Shown one piece after another: positions 26,652-36,485 of a DNA stretch of 48,302 nt. Every line of letters begins with the position of its first letter. The first letter of the stretch is position 1. The notes under the pieces were generated by a model. It was given only the letters and a program-made list of their open reading frames with translations. It was not told the origin of the DNA and ran no database searches. The position numbers and the translations under genes are program-made. The DNA comes from Chloroflexota bacterium (GTDB lineage: Bacteria > Chloroflexota > Dehalococcoidia > Lucifugimonadales > UBA2985), in NCBI GenBank assembly GCA_027622595.1, contig JAQBZZ010000007.1, positions 1 through 48,302 of the forward strand, in the 5' to 3' direction.

Positions 26652-28181
26652 TCAACTCTCGGCTTGCGCCGCAGCCCTTTTGGACTGCAGGTATGCGAGT
26701 GCCCCGAGGATGATCAGCAGGATGCCAAGGCCTATGGCCAGCCGCGGTAGGCTGGTACCGTAGAAGCGAAGGTCCTTCGCATCGCCTTTGGCCGCCTCTA
26801 TCTGAGTATCCACGGTTTCCTGGGTATATTCGATGTCGCTGACAAAGAGAGTGCTCTTTCTTCCTGGGGCGCTGACCAGACTCACCGTCGTGGAGTGGTC
26901 TTCAACGTCAACGACTCTGCCGCTGAGGGGTTCCACCCTGATGGTGATGTTAGAGTCCACCATGTAGGGGCCTATGTCGCCCTCTTCGGCCGGCATCAGA
27001 AGGTCCGCCACGTCTATCTTGAGAACGTATACTTCAAGGCCGTGGAACTGCTCGGTGGACACATAGCTTGCGTCCAGAGGCTGCCGTGCGGCGCTCACCC
27101 ATGTGGGATACACAACGTCCTTGTCAACGCCGAAGGGGAAGGCCAGACCGTCTGTGCGTCCACCCTCGGTTCCCTCAAGATAGACCTTATCGCCCCTGTC
27201 CACTACCAAATTCGCGTTGCTCTTTGGGAATGCCGGCAGTTCTTGATCTGTGCCTGCCAGGGTGGTAGTTACCTGCTCGTTGATGGAAATCTTGTCGCCG
27301 TCTGTGCCTGTGGCTGTCCTCACACGGTGAATCAGGACTGGTATCTGGATGACGGGGAAAGCCGTTGGGTCGCCAAGAAGCCGCATAGTCCTTGGATCGA
27401 CCACCAGTTGAAGCGATGCGGGGTCTGCCAGCAGTTGCTGCACGGTTGTGTCTGCCAGAAGCAGAGGCACAACGGGGTTTGCGAGCACTCCCTGGGCGGA
27501 GGGATTGAGAAGCAGTTGGAGTGCCGTCGGGTTGGCCAGGAGCAGTTGAATAACCGGGTCGGCCAGGATGGCCTGGACAACGGGGTCGGTGGACTGCGCT
27601 GCCGCTACGGGGTCGGCCATCTCAGGGGGATAGTCCTGAGTCGTGCTGAGTAGGCTTATGATTCCACTGAAGCTGGCGTCCGCGCCGATTGGAAGATGTG
27701 TGGCAACACACGCGCGCCCGAAGCGCTGCTGAAGCGCATCCAGCGTCCTCGTAAAGTCGGCGTTCTCCCTGTCCATTTTGTTGACAAAGACAACACGAGG
27801 CGTCGATTGCTTGTCCAGGAGGTCCCAAACCTGCTCCGTGCCCACCTCTATACCGGAAGGAGCGGCCACCAGCACCACACCACCATCAGCCACCCTGAGT
27901 CCCGCAACGACTTCGCCAAGGAAGTCGGCATAGCCGGGTGTATCTATGACGTTGATTTTGTAGTTGTTCCAGAGGCAGGGGAGCAGGGATATCTGGGTGC
28001 TGCTGCCTCTCTTCACCTCTTCCGGCTCGTAATCGGAGGTGGTAGTGCCATCTTCTACGCGCCCCATTCTGGAGATGGCACCGGTGGCGAAGAGGAGAGA
28101 TTCTGCGAGCGAGGTCTTTCCGGCACCACCATGGGAGAGGAGTACAATGTTTCTCAACTGCTCTACCGTAGGATTCTGCAT
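26652..28181 (-). CDS. Chimera: EF-G-like GTPase domain + nonapeptide repeats + DUF3068
   Basis: The ORF begins at 28274, but ATG 28181 with AAAGGAGGATCGCTC is the clear start (509 residues). Residues 1-185 are the G domain of an EF-G-like translocase: SHGGAGKTS (P-loop, first Gly replaced by Ser), DTPGYADF, NKMDREN, up to PPEMADPVAAA. Residues 190-279 are ten 9-residue repeats beginning DP or NP. About 270-475 resembles the secreted DUF3068 (PorA-like) domain (VDPRTMRLLGDP, YPTWVSAARQPLDA), and a C-terminal helix (LAIGLGILLIILGALAYLQ) ends the chain. EF-G domains II-V are missing, and so is the N-terminal anchor of DUF3068. A cytosolic GTPase joined to an exported domain without a signal is a topological conflict: a recombination product, an assembly join, or a new protein. 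Confidence 0.85.
   Translation of the reverse strand: MQNPTVEQLRNIVLLSHGGAGKTSLAESLLFATGAISRMGRVEDGTTTSDYEPEEVKRGSSTQISLLPCLWNNYKINVIDTPGYADFLGEVVAGLRVADGGVVLVAAPSGIEVGTEQVWDLLDKQSTPRVVFVNKMDRENADFTRTLDALQQRFGRACVATHLPIGADASFSGIISLLSTTQDYPPEMADPVAAAQSTDPVVQAILADPVIQLLLANPTALQLLLNPSAQGVLANPVVPLLLADTTVQQLLADPASLQLVVDPRTMRLLGDPTAFPVIQIPVLIHRVRTATGTDGDKISINEQVTTTLAGTDQELPAFPKSNANLVVDRGDKVYLEGTEGGRTDGLAFPFGVDKDVVYPTWVSAARQPLDASYVSTEQFHGLEVYVLKIDVADLLMPAEEGDIGPYMVDSNITIRVEPLSGRVVDVEDHSTTVSLVSAPGRKSTLFVSDIEYTQETVDTQIEAAKGDAKDLRFYGTSLPRLAIGLGILLIILGALAYLQSKRAAAQAES
27345..27614 (-). repeat. Ten tandem 27-bp units coding 9-residue repeats
   Basis: Exactly 270 bp. Units run DPVVQAILA, DPVIQLLLA, NPTALQLLL, NPSAQGVLA, NPVVPLLLA, DTTVQQLLA, DPASLQLVV and so on; consensus [DN]P-x4-LLA. 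The period holds with no insertion, though codons vary, so it is an old, selected protein repeat or a diverged minisatellite. Confidence 0.9.
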
Positions 28182-28294
28182 GAGCGATCCTCCTTTGCGG
28201 TTGATACCCCGGTTCGGTATATTACCTCTATGGAGACGGTGAGCAGGCTTTTCCGTGGTTTGCAGTCGGCTCACCCCCTGAGCCCCTAGGCTAC

Positions 28295-28324
28295 ATTTTA
28301 GACAAAAGACCGCCTACTATGCAA
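28295..28324 (-). promoter_or_regulatory. Possible promoter of the EF-G/DUF3068 gene
   Basis: Minus strand TTGCAT (28324-28319), 18-base spacer, TAAAAT (28300-28295), about 115 bases before the ATG at 28181. The boxes are moderate, so this is tentative. Confidence 0.45.
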
Positions 28325-28438
28325 TGCCTACCTTTAATTCCCTTTAATTCCAAGGTTGAGGAAGAGTTGTCAGCGGCTCTGGGTTGAGCGTATCATTCCT
28401 TTGTGATTTTTTGTAACCTGGGGAGGTTGGCGAACTTC

Positions 28439-31400
28439 ATGAGACCCTGGAGGGCCTTTTTACCGGCAACCTGGGTTCTGGTGTTAGCTCTCGTCGCCTG
28501 CCAGACTACGCCTACCCCCACGGTTAGTCCCAGTCCCACGCCAACTCCGACGTCAACTGCCACACCTACGTCAGTACCTACCGCCACCGCCGTTCCCACT
28601 CCTACCCTGACTCCCATTCCCTCGCCAGCGCCGTTGGTAACCCCAACGTCACAGCCAACGCCGACTCCGAGCACACCTGATCCCTTTGATGCAGAGACGG
28701 TTCTAGCATTGAGAAAGACGGTGGTACGGGTCTTTAGCTCGGACAACCAGGGCTCAGGGGTACTGGTGGATGAGAATGGACTGGTGGTTACCAACTGGAC
28801 AGTAATCGGTGATGATCCGTCGGTGCTGGTAGAACTGGCCGACGGGGCCAAGAAGACCGGCATTGTAGTCTGGGTTGACCGTGTGAGCGATTTGGCAGTC
28901 GTAAGCATCTCTGGCCAAGGATATCCCAGCCTCCCAATTGGGGACTCTGGATCGTTGGGGGTCAGTGACGACGTGATCGCGCTAGGTTTCCCCTTTCAAG
29001 GGAGCGTTACTGAAAACGTGGGGAAGATTGAAACTCCTTTGTTCCAGCCATTCATCACGGGTTTGTCCAGTGAGATAGGCTATGTCACCACCGATATGAA
29101 TGTTCTACCTGGAGGTGCGGCAGGTGTTGGAGGCCCTCTGGTGGATGTGGACGGCCGTCTGGTTGGCATCGGCGTAGATGGCTCAGTGTCCGTTTCCGTC
29201 AACCGCCTGGTCGATGTGATATCCACGCTGAGGCAAGGAGAATTTCCCGTCGCGGTCGCAGCCATAGAAGAAGAGATTCTATACTCGGCACTGGGAACAC
29301 TTTTCTCTCAAACGGTCTTGTTTGCTACGGATGAAGAGGGCAATGGTGAGAGACTTCTTCCAAGACAAACGACCTCCAACTCCTGGGTGGAGCGGTCGCC
29401 AGATGGCACCAAACTGGTCTATGCATCTCCCAGAGGTTTGGGGTCTATCTGGGACATTTATGTTGCCAACGCGGATGGCTCAGCGGAAAGTCGCCTCACC
29501 TCTAGCAGCGGGTCAGACCTGTATCCCTCCTGGGGCCCATCGGGTGAGAAGCTGGTCTTCGTGAGCAATAGAGACGGCAACGATGAGATATATAGCATAA
29601 ACGCCGATGGCACTAGCGAGACGCGGCTGACCGATAACGATACCTCGGAATTTGCTCCCCATTTTTCCCCTGATGGGGGCAAAATTGTCTTTATCTCTGA
29701 CCGTGACGGCAACAATGAGATTTACGTCATGGACGCCAATGGGAACAGTGTGGTGCGCTTGACCACTAGTGAGAGCACGGAAGAGTACCCACGATGGTCT
29801 CCCGACGGCCAGCGGATCGTATTCGACTCCGATGTATCTGGTAACCTGGATATTTACGTCATGGACGCCGATGGGAGCAACGTGGTGCGTCTCACCGAGA
29901 ACGTGGAAGGGGAACTATTTGCCGATTGGTCGCCGGATGGGACCAGGATGGTATATGGCACTGCTTTGGGCAACGGCTCCCTGGAGCTTTTCGTGATGAA
30001 TGCGGACGGAAGCGGACAGCGCCAGATAACGGAGAGCGGAGGGGTGAAGCTGTACCCGCGCTGGTCAGGGTCTCCGTCCCTGGATATGCCATCGGTACCC
30101 TCTAACACCTCCATTGCTTTTACCTCTGATCGTGACGGCGATACGGACATATACCGCATGGAAACATCAGGTAACCACGTATATCGACTGACGGATAACC
30201 AAGCGCGGGATGAGACTCCATCCTGGTCTCCCGATGGGAAGCTGATAGCCTTTCAGTCCTTCAGGGACGGCAACGGAGAGATATACGTGATGGAGGCCAG
30301 CGGCCTGGCGCAGCGGAATTTGACTGCCCATACGGCCGAGGATGGACGTCCTGCCTGGTCCCCGGGCGGCACCCTCATCGCCTTTGAGAGCAATCGTGGC
30401 GGCAATGACGAGGTCTACGTGATGAACGCGGATGGCACAGGGACGGTGAATTTGAGCAACAGTTCTGGGAGGGATTTCAATCCCGCCTGGTCGCCAGATG
30501 GCGGTTCCATCGTCTTCACCACCAGTCGCTATGGGTCACTGGAACTGGCGGTGATGGACGCCGATGGTTCCAACGTGAGGCGGTTGACCAGTAACGGAGC
30601 CGTCAGCTTCAGACCCGCCTGGTCTCCCGATGGTCAGACCATCGCCTTCGAGTCCAGTGTCGATGGAGAGTTCGGTATCTATCTCATAGGAGCCGACGGC
30701 ACCGGCCAGGTGAAGCTGGTGGACCTGCCGGGAATACAGCGGGCTCCTGCCTGGGCGCAGGACGGAAGCGCCATTCTCTTTCGTTCAGGCCATCAGGGAA
30801 ACCAGGAACTGTATATGATAAGGCCCGATGGCACAGGCCTGTACCGCCTGACCCGAAACCCGGCCGTGGAAACCGATGGTGCCTGGTCGCCTCTACTGCC
30901 GGTGCGCCTCGGCGTTGTTCGCAACCCGGCCGCGGCCTTTTCATCGGGTGCGACCGGCAACTACGAGATTTTCCTGACCAACGGCGACGGCAGCGTTCAT
31001 GGGCAGTTGACGGATAATCCGGCCTCCGATAGGGACCCATCCTGGTCGCCGGACGGAAGCACCCTGGCCTTTGCTTCCAATCGGGACGAAAACTGGGAGA
31101 TATACACCATTGCCGCCAACGGGACTGCCCTGACACGCCTCACCCAAAATGACACCCTGGAGAGGTCTCCGCGCTGGTCTCCCGATGGACAGATGATCGC
31201 ATTCTGGTCATTTAGGGGTGTTACAGGGGATATTTTCTTGATGGATGCCGATGGCACGGGTGAGGTGAACCTCACCAATAACCCTGGATTGGACTTCAAC
31301 CCCACCTGGTCTCCGGACGGCACCAGTATTGCCTTCCAATCGGAGAGGGACGACAACGGCGAAATATACGTTGTGGATGTGGCCACGGGGGAGCAGACCC

Positions 31401-32560
31401 GCCTCACCGACAACCAGTCCTTCGATGGCTCTCCCTCCTGGTCTCCCGACGGTCAGAAAATACTGTTCCACTCCGATAGGGACGAGAAGGGCAGGGACGG
31501 GAACTTCGAGATATACGTCATGAACGCCGATGGCTCAGGGGTCGAGCGGCTCACGCAGCAGACGGCGAAGGACATGGAGCCATCGTGGTCGGCGGACGGG
31601 GCCACCATCTTCTATGTATCGTGGGTGGATGGCGACGCCGATGTGTTCCGCATGAACCCCGACGGCAGCGGGCAGAGCCCAATGACACGCAGCGTGGCGG
31701 CAGACCTCTCGCCCCAGGCCGCGCCACTGCATACGGCGTTGGAGGGGCAGCCCATAGCCTATCACGCGAGCGATAGCACTGGAGTGGTGCACGTCTGGCG
31801 CATGAACGCGGACGGCACCGGGAAGATTGAGCTTACCACTTCGGCAGCCGACGACGCTTCGCCACAGTGGTCTCCCGACGGCACCAGGATAGTCTTCGAT
31901 ACCCTGCGGGACGGAGACCTGGAAGCCTACGTCATGGATGCCGACGGCACCAATCAGACCAACCTGACCAACAGCCCGGAGACTCAGGACGGGTTCCCTT
32001 CTTGGACTCACGAAGGTGCGCAGATTGTGTTCCAGTCCGACAGGGACAGCGATGACGAGATATTCATCATGAACGCCAACGGAACCACTCAGGTCCAGCT
32101 CACCACTAACACCTCATCGGATACCATTCCACGAGTCTCCCCGGACGGCACCAAGATAATGTTCATTTCAGAGCGGGACGACAATAAGGAAATTTACCTG
32201 ATGAACATGGACGGCTCCAACCAGGTGAACCTGAGCAATACTCTCCGGGATGAGATTTCGGCCAACTGGTCTCCGGACGGCCAGAAAATAGTCTTCTCAT
32301 CGGAGCGGGACGGTCATGCCCAGATATACGAGATGGACGCGGATGGCTCCAACGTGCGGCGTATGACGTTCAACTCGGCGGAGGACTGGTACCCCGCCTA
32401 CTCTTCCGATGCAACCGGCGCTGCAACCGAGATAGTGTTCATGTCAGACAGGGGCGGTACTTTTCAGATATACGCCATGAACGCGGATGGCTCGGACCAG
32501 GTGAGACTCACCGAAGGCAATCTCCACGAAGGCCAGCCAGCGTGGCGGCCGGGCAGCTAG
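28439..32560 (+). CDS. Giant lipoprotein: inactive HtrA-like domain and 24 TolB-type blades
   Basis: 1373 residues. ATG 28439 gives a lipoprotein signal ending LALVAC; GTG 28403 is an alternative 12 codons up. A Thr/Pro linker (about 25-80) leads to a trypsin-like HtrA fold ([38 protein letters not shown]). The catalytic His (TNxHV) reads TNWTV and the Ser (GNSGGPL) reads GVGGPL, so it should not cut. The rest is PD40/TolB repeats of about 43 residues (WSPDG..I.F.S.RDG..EIY.M.ADG....LT). Blade starts with divergent, longer sequences fall at every sixth repeat, giving four six-bladed propellers. It is probably a surface binding scaffold. Stop followed directly by the GCAGGGCG palindrome. Confidence 0.88.
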   Translation: MRPWRAFLPATWVLVLALVACQTTPTPTVSPSPTPTPTSTATPTSVPTATAVPTPTLTPIPSPAPLVTPTSQPTPTPSTPDPFDAETVLALRKTVVRVFSSDNQGSGVLVDENGLVVTNWTVIGDDPSVLVELADGAKKTGIVVWVDRVSDLAVVSISGQGYPSLPIGDSGSLGVSDDVIALGFPFQGSVTENVGKIETPLFQPFITGLSSEIGYVTTDMNVLPGGAAGVGGPLVDVDGRLVGIGVDGSVSVSVNRLVDVISTLRQGEFPVAVAAIEEEILYSALGTLFSQTVLFATDEEGNGERLLPRQTTSNSWVERSPDGTKLVYASPRGLGSIWDIYVANADGSAESRLTSSSGSDLYPSWGPSGEKLVFVSNRDGNDEIYSINADGTSETRLTDNDTSEFAPHFSPDGGKIVFISDRDGNNEIYVMDANGNSVVRLTTSESTEEYPRWSPDGQRIVFDSDVSGNLDIYVMDADGSNVVRLTENVEGELFADWSPDGTRMVYGTALGNGSLELFVMNADGSGQRQITESGGVKLYPRWSGSPSLDMPSVPSNTSIAFTSDRDGDTDIYRMETSGNHVYRLTDNQARDETPSWSPDGKLIAFQSFRDGNGEIYVMEASGLAQRNLTAHTAEDGRPAWSPGGTLIAFESNRGGNDEVYVMNADGTGTVNLSNSSGRDFNPAWSPDGGSIVFTTSRYGSLELAVMDADGSNVRRLTSNGAVSFRPAWSPDGQTIAFESSVDGEFGIYLIGADGTGQVKLVDLPGIQRAPAWAQDGSAILFRSGHQGNQELYMIRPDGTGLYRLTRNPAVETDGAWSPLLPVRLGVVRNPAAAFSSGATGNYEIFLTNGDGSVHGQLTDNPASDRDPSWSPDGSTLAFASNRDENWEIYTIAANGTALTRLTQNDTLERSPRWSPDGQMIAFWSFRGVTGDIFLMDADGTGEVNLTNNPGLDFNPTWSPDGTSIAFQSERDDNGEIYVVDVATGEQTRLTDNQSFDGSPSWSPDGQKILFHSDRDEKGRDGNFEIYVMNADGSGVERLTQQTAKDMEPSWSADGATIFYVSWVDGDADVFRMNPDGSGQSPMTRSVAADLSPQAAPLHTALEGQPIAYHASDSTGVVHVWRMNADGTGKIELTTSAADDASPQWSPDGTRIVFDTLRDGDLEAYVMDADGTNQTNLTNSPETQDGFPSWTHEGAQIVFQSDRDSDDEIFIMNANGTTQVQLTTNTSSDTIPRVSPDGTKIMFISERDDNKEIYLMNMDGSNQVNLSNTLRDEISANWSPDGQKIVFSSERDGHAQIYEMDADGSNVRRMTFNSAEDWYPAYSSDATGAATEIVFMSDRGGTFQIYAMNADGSDQVRLTEGNLHEGQPAWRPGS

Positions 32561-32581
32561 GCAGGGCGTGCCCTGCACCCA
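32561..32581. repeat. Stop-codon-abutting palindrome, copy 3
   Basis: GCAGGGCGTGCCCTGCACCCA directly after the TAG of the TolB-like gene, identical to 17180-17200. Confidence 0.85.
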
Positions 32582-32591
32582 TGAGCACATG

Positions 32592-32618
32592 CGCTGCTCT
32601 ACCTTGTGTAGAGCAGCG
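32592..32618. terminator. Hairpin between convergent genes
   Basis: CGCTGCTCTAC - CTTGT - GTAGAGCAGCG: an 11-base perfect stem between the ends of the TolB-like and CDF genes. No T-run on either side, so a two-way but not classical terminator. Confidence 0.5.
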
Positions 32619-32675
32619 GTCTCAACGAAGCGAAGCATCCAATCCAGGGCTATGCGAGTCGCGGGCCACCAGAGG

Positions 32676-33611
32676 TCAGGCTGACATTGGGTGGGAGACG
32701 TGGTGGGTCTCATCGCATCCCTGGGACGACGTCTCCAGTTGAATTGTAACGTGGCTGATATTGAACTCCACCGCGGCCACTTCCCGCAGGTGCTCCAGGA
32801 CATGCTGGCGCTGCTCGAGGGAAGAGGTGCTGGTGGTGACATGAGCGCTGAGGACATCATAACCGCTGGTCAGGGACCAGACGTGCAGGTCGTGGACGCC
32901 GGTCACTCCCTCAAGGTGCTCTAGACGTCCGCACAGACGGTCCAGGTTCAATTGTGATGGAGTGCCCTGCATCAGCACGTGAACCACATCCCACAACAGC
33001 CTCGTGGAGCTGAACAGGACAAGGAGTCCGATAACCGCACCGAAGATGGGGTCGGCCAGTGTCCATCCAAGGGTAATTACCAGGATTCCGCCAACCACCA
33101 CACCTATGGAACCCAGCAGGTCTCCAAGGACGTGGAGATAGGCTCCCCTGACGTTCAGGTTGTGTCCCGCAGAGCGTCGCAGTACCCAAGCGGCTGCGAC
33201 GTTGACGAGGAGGCCTGCAATGCCGACGCTCATCATTATGGGGCCTTGTACCTCTGGTGGATTCTGGAAACGCTGATAGGCCTCGTAGAAAATCCATCCG
33301 GATACTGCCCACAGGAATAGAACGTTGGCCAGGGCTGCCAGCACCTCTGTGCGGTGGAATCCAAATGTCCTTCTGGATGAGGGGGGTCTTCCGGCAACCA
33401 AAATTGCCAGCAGTGCCAGTGCCAGGGCGGCGGCGTCTGTGACCATGTGTGCAGCATCCGCCAGAAGCGCCAGACTGTTTGCTAATATTCCACCTATGAC
33501 CTCTACGAGCATGAACCCTGATATAAGGAACAGGGCAGTCCGCAGGCTTATGGTGCTGTCAGCTCGGCCAGGGCTCAGGGGTCGTTGTCCACCAACTGGC
33601 TGTTTTGTCAT
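32676..33611 (-). CDS. Cation diffusion facilitator (zinc/cobalt/cadmium efflux)
   Basis: 311-residue CDF transporter of CzcD/ZitB type that exchanges protons for divalent metal. The ORF track begins at 33752, but that part is argS sequence out of frame; ATG 33611 (MTKQPVGG), 8 bp after the argS stop, gives the right N-terminus. Six membrane helices; metal-site motif HMVTDAAALALALLA in helix 2 and HVLGDLLGS in helix 5; the cytosolic C-terminal domain has GVHDLHVWSLTSG. The usual His-rich loop is short. It probably shares the argS transcript. Confidence 0.93.
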   Translation of the reverse strand: MTKQPVGGQRPLSPGRADSTISLRTALFLISGFMLVEVIGGILANSLALLADAAHMVTDAAALALALLAILVAGRPPSSRRTFGFHRTEVLAALANVLFLWAVSGWIFYEAYQRFQNPPEVQGPIMMSVGIAGLLVNVAAAWVLRRSAGHNLNVRGAYLHVLGDLLGSIGVVVGGILVITLGWTLADPIFGAVIGLLVLFSSTRLLWDVVHVLMQGTPSQLNLDRLCGRLEHLEGVTGVHDLHVWSLTSGYDVLSAHVTTSTSSLEQRQHVLEHLREVAAVEFNISHVTIQLETSSQGCDETHHVSHPMSA

Positions 33612-33619
33612 GACCCTGA

Positions 33620-35290
33620 CTACATCTTTTCGGGGGCTTCCATGCCCATGAGGCGGAGGCACCGTCCAAGGACGATGGACGAGGCCTTGACCAGCTTCAG
33701 ACGGGCCCTGGTGATGGCCTCGTCTCCGGGGGTGCTGGAGACCACCCGGCACTGCTGATAGAACCAGTGGAAGGCCGTGGCCAGTTCCTGTGCGTAGTGG
33801 GGCAGATGGTGCGGTTCCAGAGTAATCGCCATTGACTCAATCAACTCAGGGAGCGCGACCATTCTGCGTATGAGGGCCAGTTCTGCCGGATCGGTGAGAA
33901 GGGATACGTCGCCGCCGCGGTAATCTATCCGGTTCTCCCCGGCCAGGTTCAGGATGCTGGCTATCCTGGCGTGGGCGTACTGGATGTAGTAGACAGGGTT
34001 CTCCGAGGACTCCTTCTTGGCTAGCTCAAGGTCAAAGTCCATCTGGCTGTCGGGAGAGCGGGCCAGGAAGAAGTAACGGCAGGGGTCGGTTCCAACCTCA
34101 TCCAGGAGTTCTTCGAGAGTAATAAAATCCCCGGTGCGCTTGGAGGCCCGCAGCACCTGGTCACCGCTCTTCAGCGTGACAATCTGTGTTATGAGTATGG
34201 TGAGGCGCTGCGGATCGACTCCCAACGCACCCACCGCGGCCTTCATCCGGGAGACGTGGCCCTGGTGGTCGGCGCCCCAAATGTCTACCACCCTGGAGAA
34301 ACCGCGCTCGACAAACTTGTTGTAGTGGTAGGCGACGTCTGCTGCAAAGTATGTGGGAACACCGCTGCCTCTGATAAGGACGTTATCCTTGTCCTCTCCA
34401 AGTGCGGTGGACGCAAACCATGTGGCTTCATCCCGTACCACAAGGTGGTTGCCCTGTCGCAACGCATCCATAGTCTTTTCGTACTGTCCCTCTTCGTAGA
34501 GTGTGTGCTCCTTGAACCACACGTCGAAGCGAATCCGCAATCGTTCCAGGTTGTCCTGGATGCCCTTGAGCATCCTTCCAAGGCCTATCTGCCCCAACTC
34601 CTCCACAGCCTGCGTGGAGGGCATGTTCAGGAAACGCTCACCTTCTTCGGCGGCTATTGCCCTGGCCATGTCCATCATATAGTCGCCCATATACCCGCCC
34701 TCCGGCATCTCCACCTGACGGTCAAAGGCCTGCTGGTAACGGACGTATAGAGAATTGTAAAAGTTCTCCATCTGGTTCCCTGCGTCGTTGAAGTAGTACT
34801 CCCTGGTCACCAGATAGTCGGCGGCGGACAGTATGTTCGCCAGGGCATCTCCCAACACCGCACCGCGGGCGTGGCCCACGTGGATCGGGCCGGTCGGGTT
34901 GACGCTGACAAACTCCACCTGGACGGATTCTCCCTTTCCGAGGGGCACGTTTCCATAGGACTCATCGTCTTCCAGGATGCTCTCGACGCTGGAGGCCAGC
35001 CAGCTGGGTTTGAGCGAGAAGTTGATGAAACCGGGCGCCTCCACCCACACCTTGTCTATGGCATCGTCCGGACGTACCAGGGGGGCCAGCCGTTGGGCGA
35101 TCTCAAGGGGGTTAATTCCCAGCGACCGGGCGAGTTTCAATGGCAGGTTGGTGGCAAAGTCTCCGTGCTCAGCGCTCTGGGGGTGCTCCACCACGATGTC
35201 GGTAGGAGTGCCGCCGGGTAGGATGTCCCGATTCAGGGCTTCCTCCATGGCCTGCTCCAGCAATTCCTTTATCAAATGTCTGACTATCAT
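33620..35290 (-). CDS. argS: Arginyl-tRNA synthetase
   Basis: 556-residue class I synthetase that charges tRNA-Arg. N-terminal Add-1 domain (DIVVEHPQSAEHGDFATNLPLKLA), the HIGH-type motif HVGHARGAVLGD, the later GADHQGHVSRMKA segment, the KMSKS-like region RASKRTGDFITL and the C-terminal DALR anticodon domain (RLKLVKASSIVLGRCLRLMGMEAPE). ATG start. A tRNA-Arg (TCG) gene lies at 47.4 kb in the same window. Confidence 0.97.
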   Translation of the reverse strand: MIVRHLIKELLEQAMEEALNRDILPGGTPTDIVVEHPQSAEHGDFATNLPLKLARSLGINPLEIAQRLAPLVRPDDAIDKVWVEAPGFINFSLKPSWLASSVESILEDDESYGNVPLGKGESVQVEFVSVNPTGPIHVGHARGAVLGDALANILSAADYLVTREYYFNDAGNQMENFYNSLYVRYQQAFDRQVEMPEGGYMGDYMMDMARAIAAEEGERFLNMPSTQAVEELGQIGLGRMLKGIQDNLERLRIRFDVWFKEHTLYEEGQYEKTMDALRQGNHLVVRDEATWFASTALGEDKDNVLIRGSGVPTYFAADVAYHYNKFVERGFSRVVDIWGADHQGHVSRMKAAVGALGVDPQRLTILITQIVTLKSGDQVLRASKRTGDFITLEELLDEVGTDPCRYFFLARSPDSQMDFDLELAKKESSENPVYYIQYAHARIASILNLAGENRIDYRGGDVSLLTDPAELALIRRMVALPELIESMAITLEPHHLPHYAQELATAFHWFYQQCRVVSSTPGDEAITRARLKLVKASSIVLGRCLRLMGMEAPEKM

Positions 35291-35363
35291 GTCAGACTAT
35301 GTTAGCGTCCTCGCGCCTGTTTGACTAGAGGTTGTTCCTGGTGTGTACTTCCTCCAGGGTTTC

Positions 35364-35393
35364 TTGACACTGTTGTGAGGCCCATGATAGATT
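35364..35393 (+). promoter_or_regulatory. Likely promoter of etfB
   Basis: TTGACA at 35364-35369, 18-base spacer, TAGATT at 35388-35393, 45 bases before the etfB ATG. The -35 is perfect and the -10 fair. Confidence 0.55.
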
Positions 35394-35438
35394 CATCGCG
35401 AATCCCAAGCAAACGGCCGTACTGGCTGACGTGTGTGT

Positions 35439-36239
35439 ATGAAATTCCTTGTCTTCGTGAAACAGATCCCCGACCCAGAAATACCACCGGCGCGATTCAG
35501 GATTGACCCTCAGACCAACACGGTAGTTCCGCCTGTGGGTTCCTCACCGGTCGTGAGCCTGTTGGATGAGTTGGCTGTGGAGGCGGCCCTCCGACTGAAG
35601 GACGAGCATGGTGGCGAGGTAACGGTGGTCACTCTGTGTAACAACCCTGCGATGAATGTGATCAAGAAACCTCTGGCTATGGGGGCAGACGAGTTGGTCC
35701 TGCTTCAAGGCCAGGCATTTGAGGGGGGAGACGCCTTCAGCACAGCGCAGGCCCTGGCGGCCGCGGCTGCGAAAATAGGGGACTACGATCTCATCGTGTG
35801 TGGGACGCAGGCGGGAGATTGGGACAACGGACAGGTGGGGCCGTGCATCGCCGAAGCCCTTGATATTCCGTGTATTACGTCAGTTGGGCACATGGAGATA
35901 GTTGATGGCAAGATAAGGGGAGAGCGCACCATTGGAGATACCACCGAGACCGTGGAGGCACCATTGCCAGCTCTGGTGACTGCAGGCAACAACGTGGGCA
36001 AGGCCCGGTATCCAAAGCTGCGGGACATCATGGCCGCGGGACGGAAGCAGCCGCAGGTGTGGAATGCTCAGGATTTGGGAATAGACCATTCCAGGGTGGG
36101 TGCCGCGGGAGCCTTGACGAAGGTCCGCCGTCTGTATGTGGAGGAGAGCGTCGGTGAGTGTGAGATGATTGAAGGTGAGACACCTGCCGAGGCTGGCGAG
36201 AAGCTGGCCCTCAAGCTCAGAGAGATGCGGATAATCTGA
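35439..36239 (+). CDS. etfB: Electron transfer flavoprotein subunit beta
   Basis: Smaller ETF subunit, 266 residues from ATG 35439 (the track's GTG 35433 adds two residues). It carries AMP and, with EtfA, moves electrons from acyl-CoA and similar dehydrogenases to the quinone pool. Motifs: KFLVFVKQIPDPE, DELAVEAALRLKDEHGGEVT, the signature segment CGTQAGDWDNGQVGPCIAEAL and VTAGNNVGKARYPKLRDIMAA. etfA follows 246 bp later on the same strand, separated by a palindromic element. No dehydrogenase partner lies in the window. Confidence 0.95.
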   Translation: MKFLVFVKQIPDPEIPPARFRIDPQTNTVVPPVGSSPVVSLLDELAVEAALRLKDEHGGEVTVVTLCNNPAMNVIKKPLAMGADELVLLQGQAFEGGDAFSTAQALAAAAAKIGDYDLIVCGTQAGDWDNGQVGPCIAEALDIPCITSVGHMEIVDGKIRGERTIGDTTETVEAPLPALVTAGNNVGKARYPKLRDIMAAGRKQPQVWNAQDLGIDHSRVGAAGALTKVRRLYVEESVGECEMIEGETPAEAGEKLALKLREMRII

Positions 36240-36303
36240 GGTGATTATCCCTTGAATGTATTTATGTGTTATCCCATGGTCTCTACGCCAACGCCATGAG
36301 AAA

Positions 36304-36411
36304 TGTCATTCCGAATGAAGCGGAGCGGAGTGAGGAATCTAGAGCATATGACTTCTACAAGATGGTGCGCCCAAGATTCCGAGTCCTTCCCAGGAAGGGC
36401 TCGGAATGACA
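36304..36411. repeat. REP/MITE-like palindromic element between etfB and etfA
   Basis: Begins TGTCATTCCGAATGAAGCGGAGCG and ends GGGCTCGGAATGACA; an inner CCTTCCCAGGAAGG hairpin is near 36385-36398. Same TGTCATTCYGA ends as 13709-13811. It interrupts an operon that is usually continuous. Confidence 0.75.
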
Positions 36412-36485
36412 TAACGCGCGCTGGGGATGATGTGAAGTAATCTAATGTGTGTAGTCCCTAATCCTGGAATTTACAGGTAAGAGCT

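Noticed and set aside
31535-32011. Minus-strand ORFs over the TolB-like gene, also 30684-31413
   Set aside because: They mirror the repeated blades of the plus-strand gene and have no features of their own.
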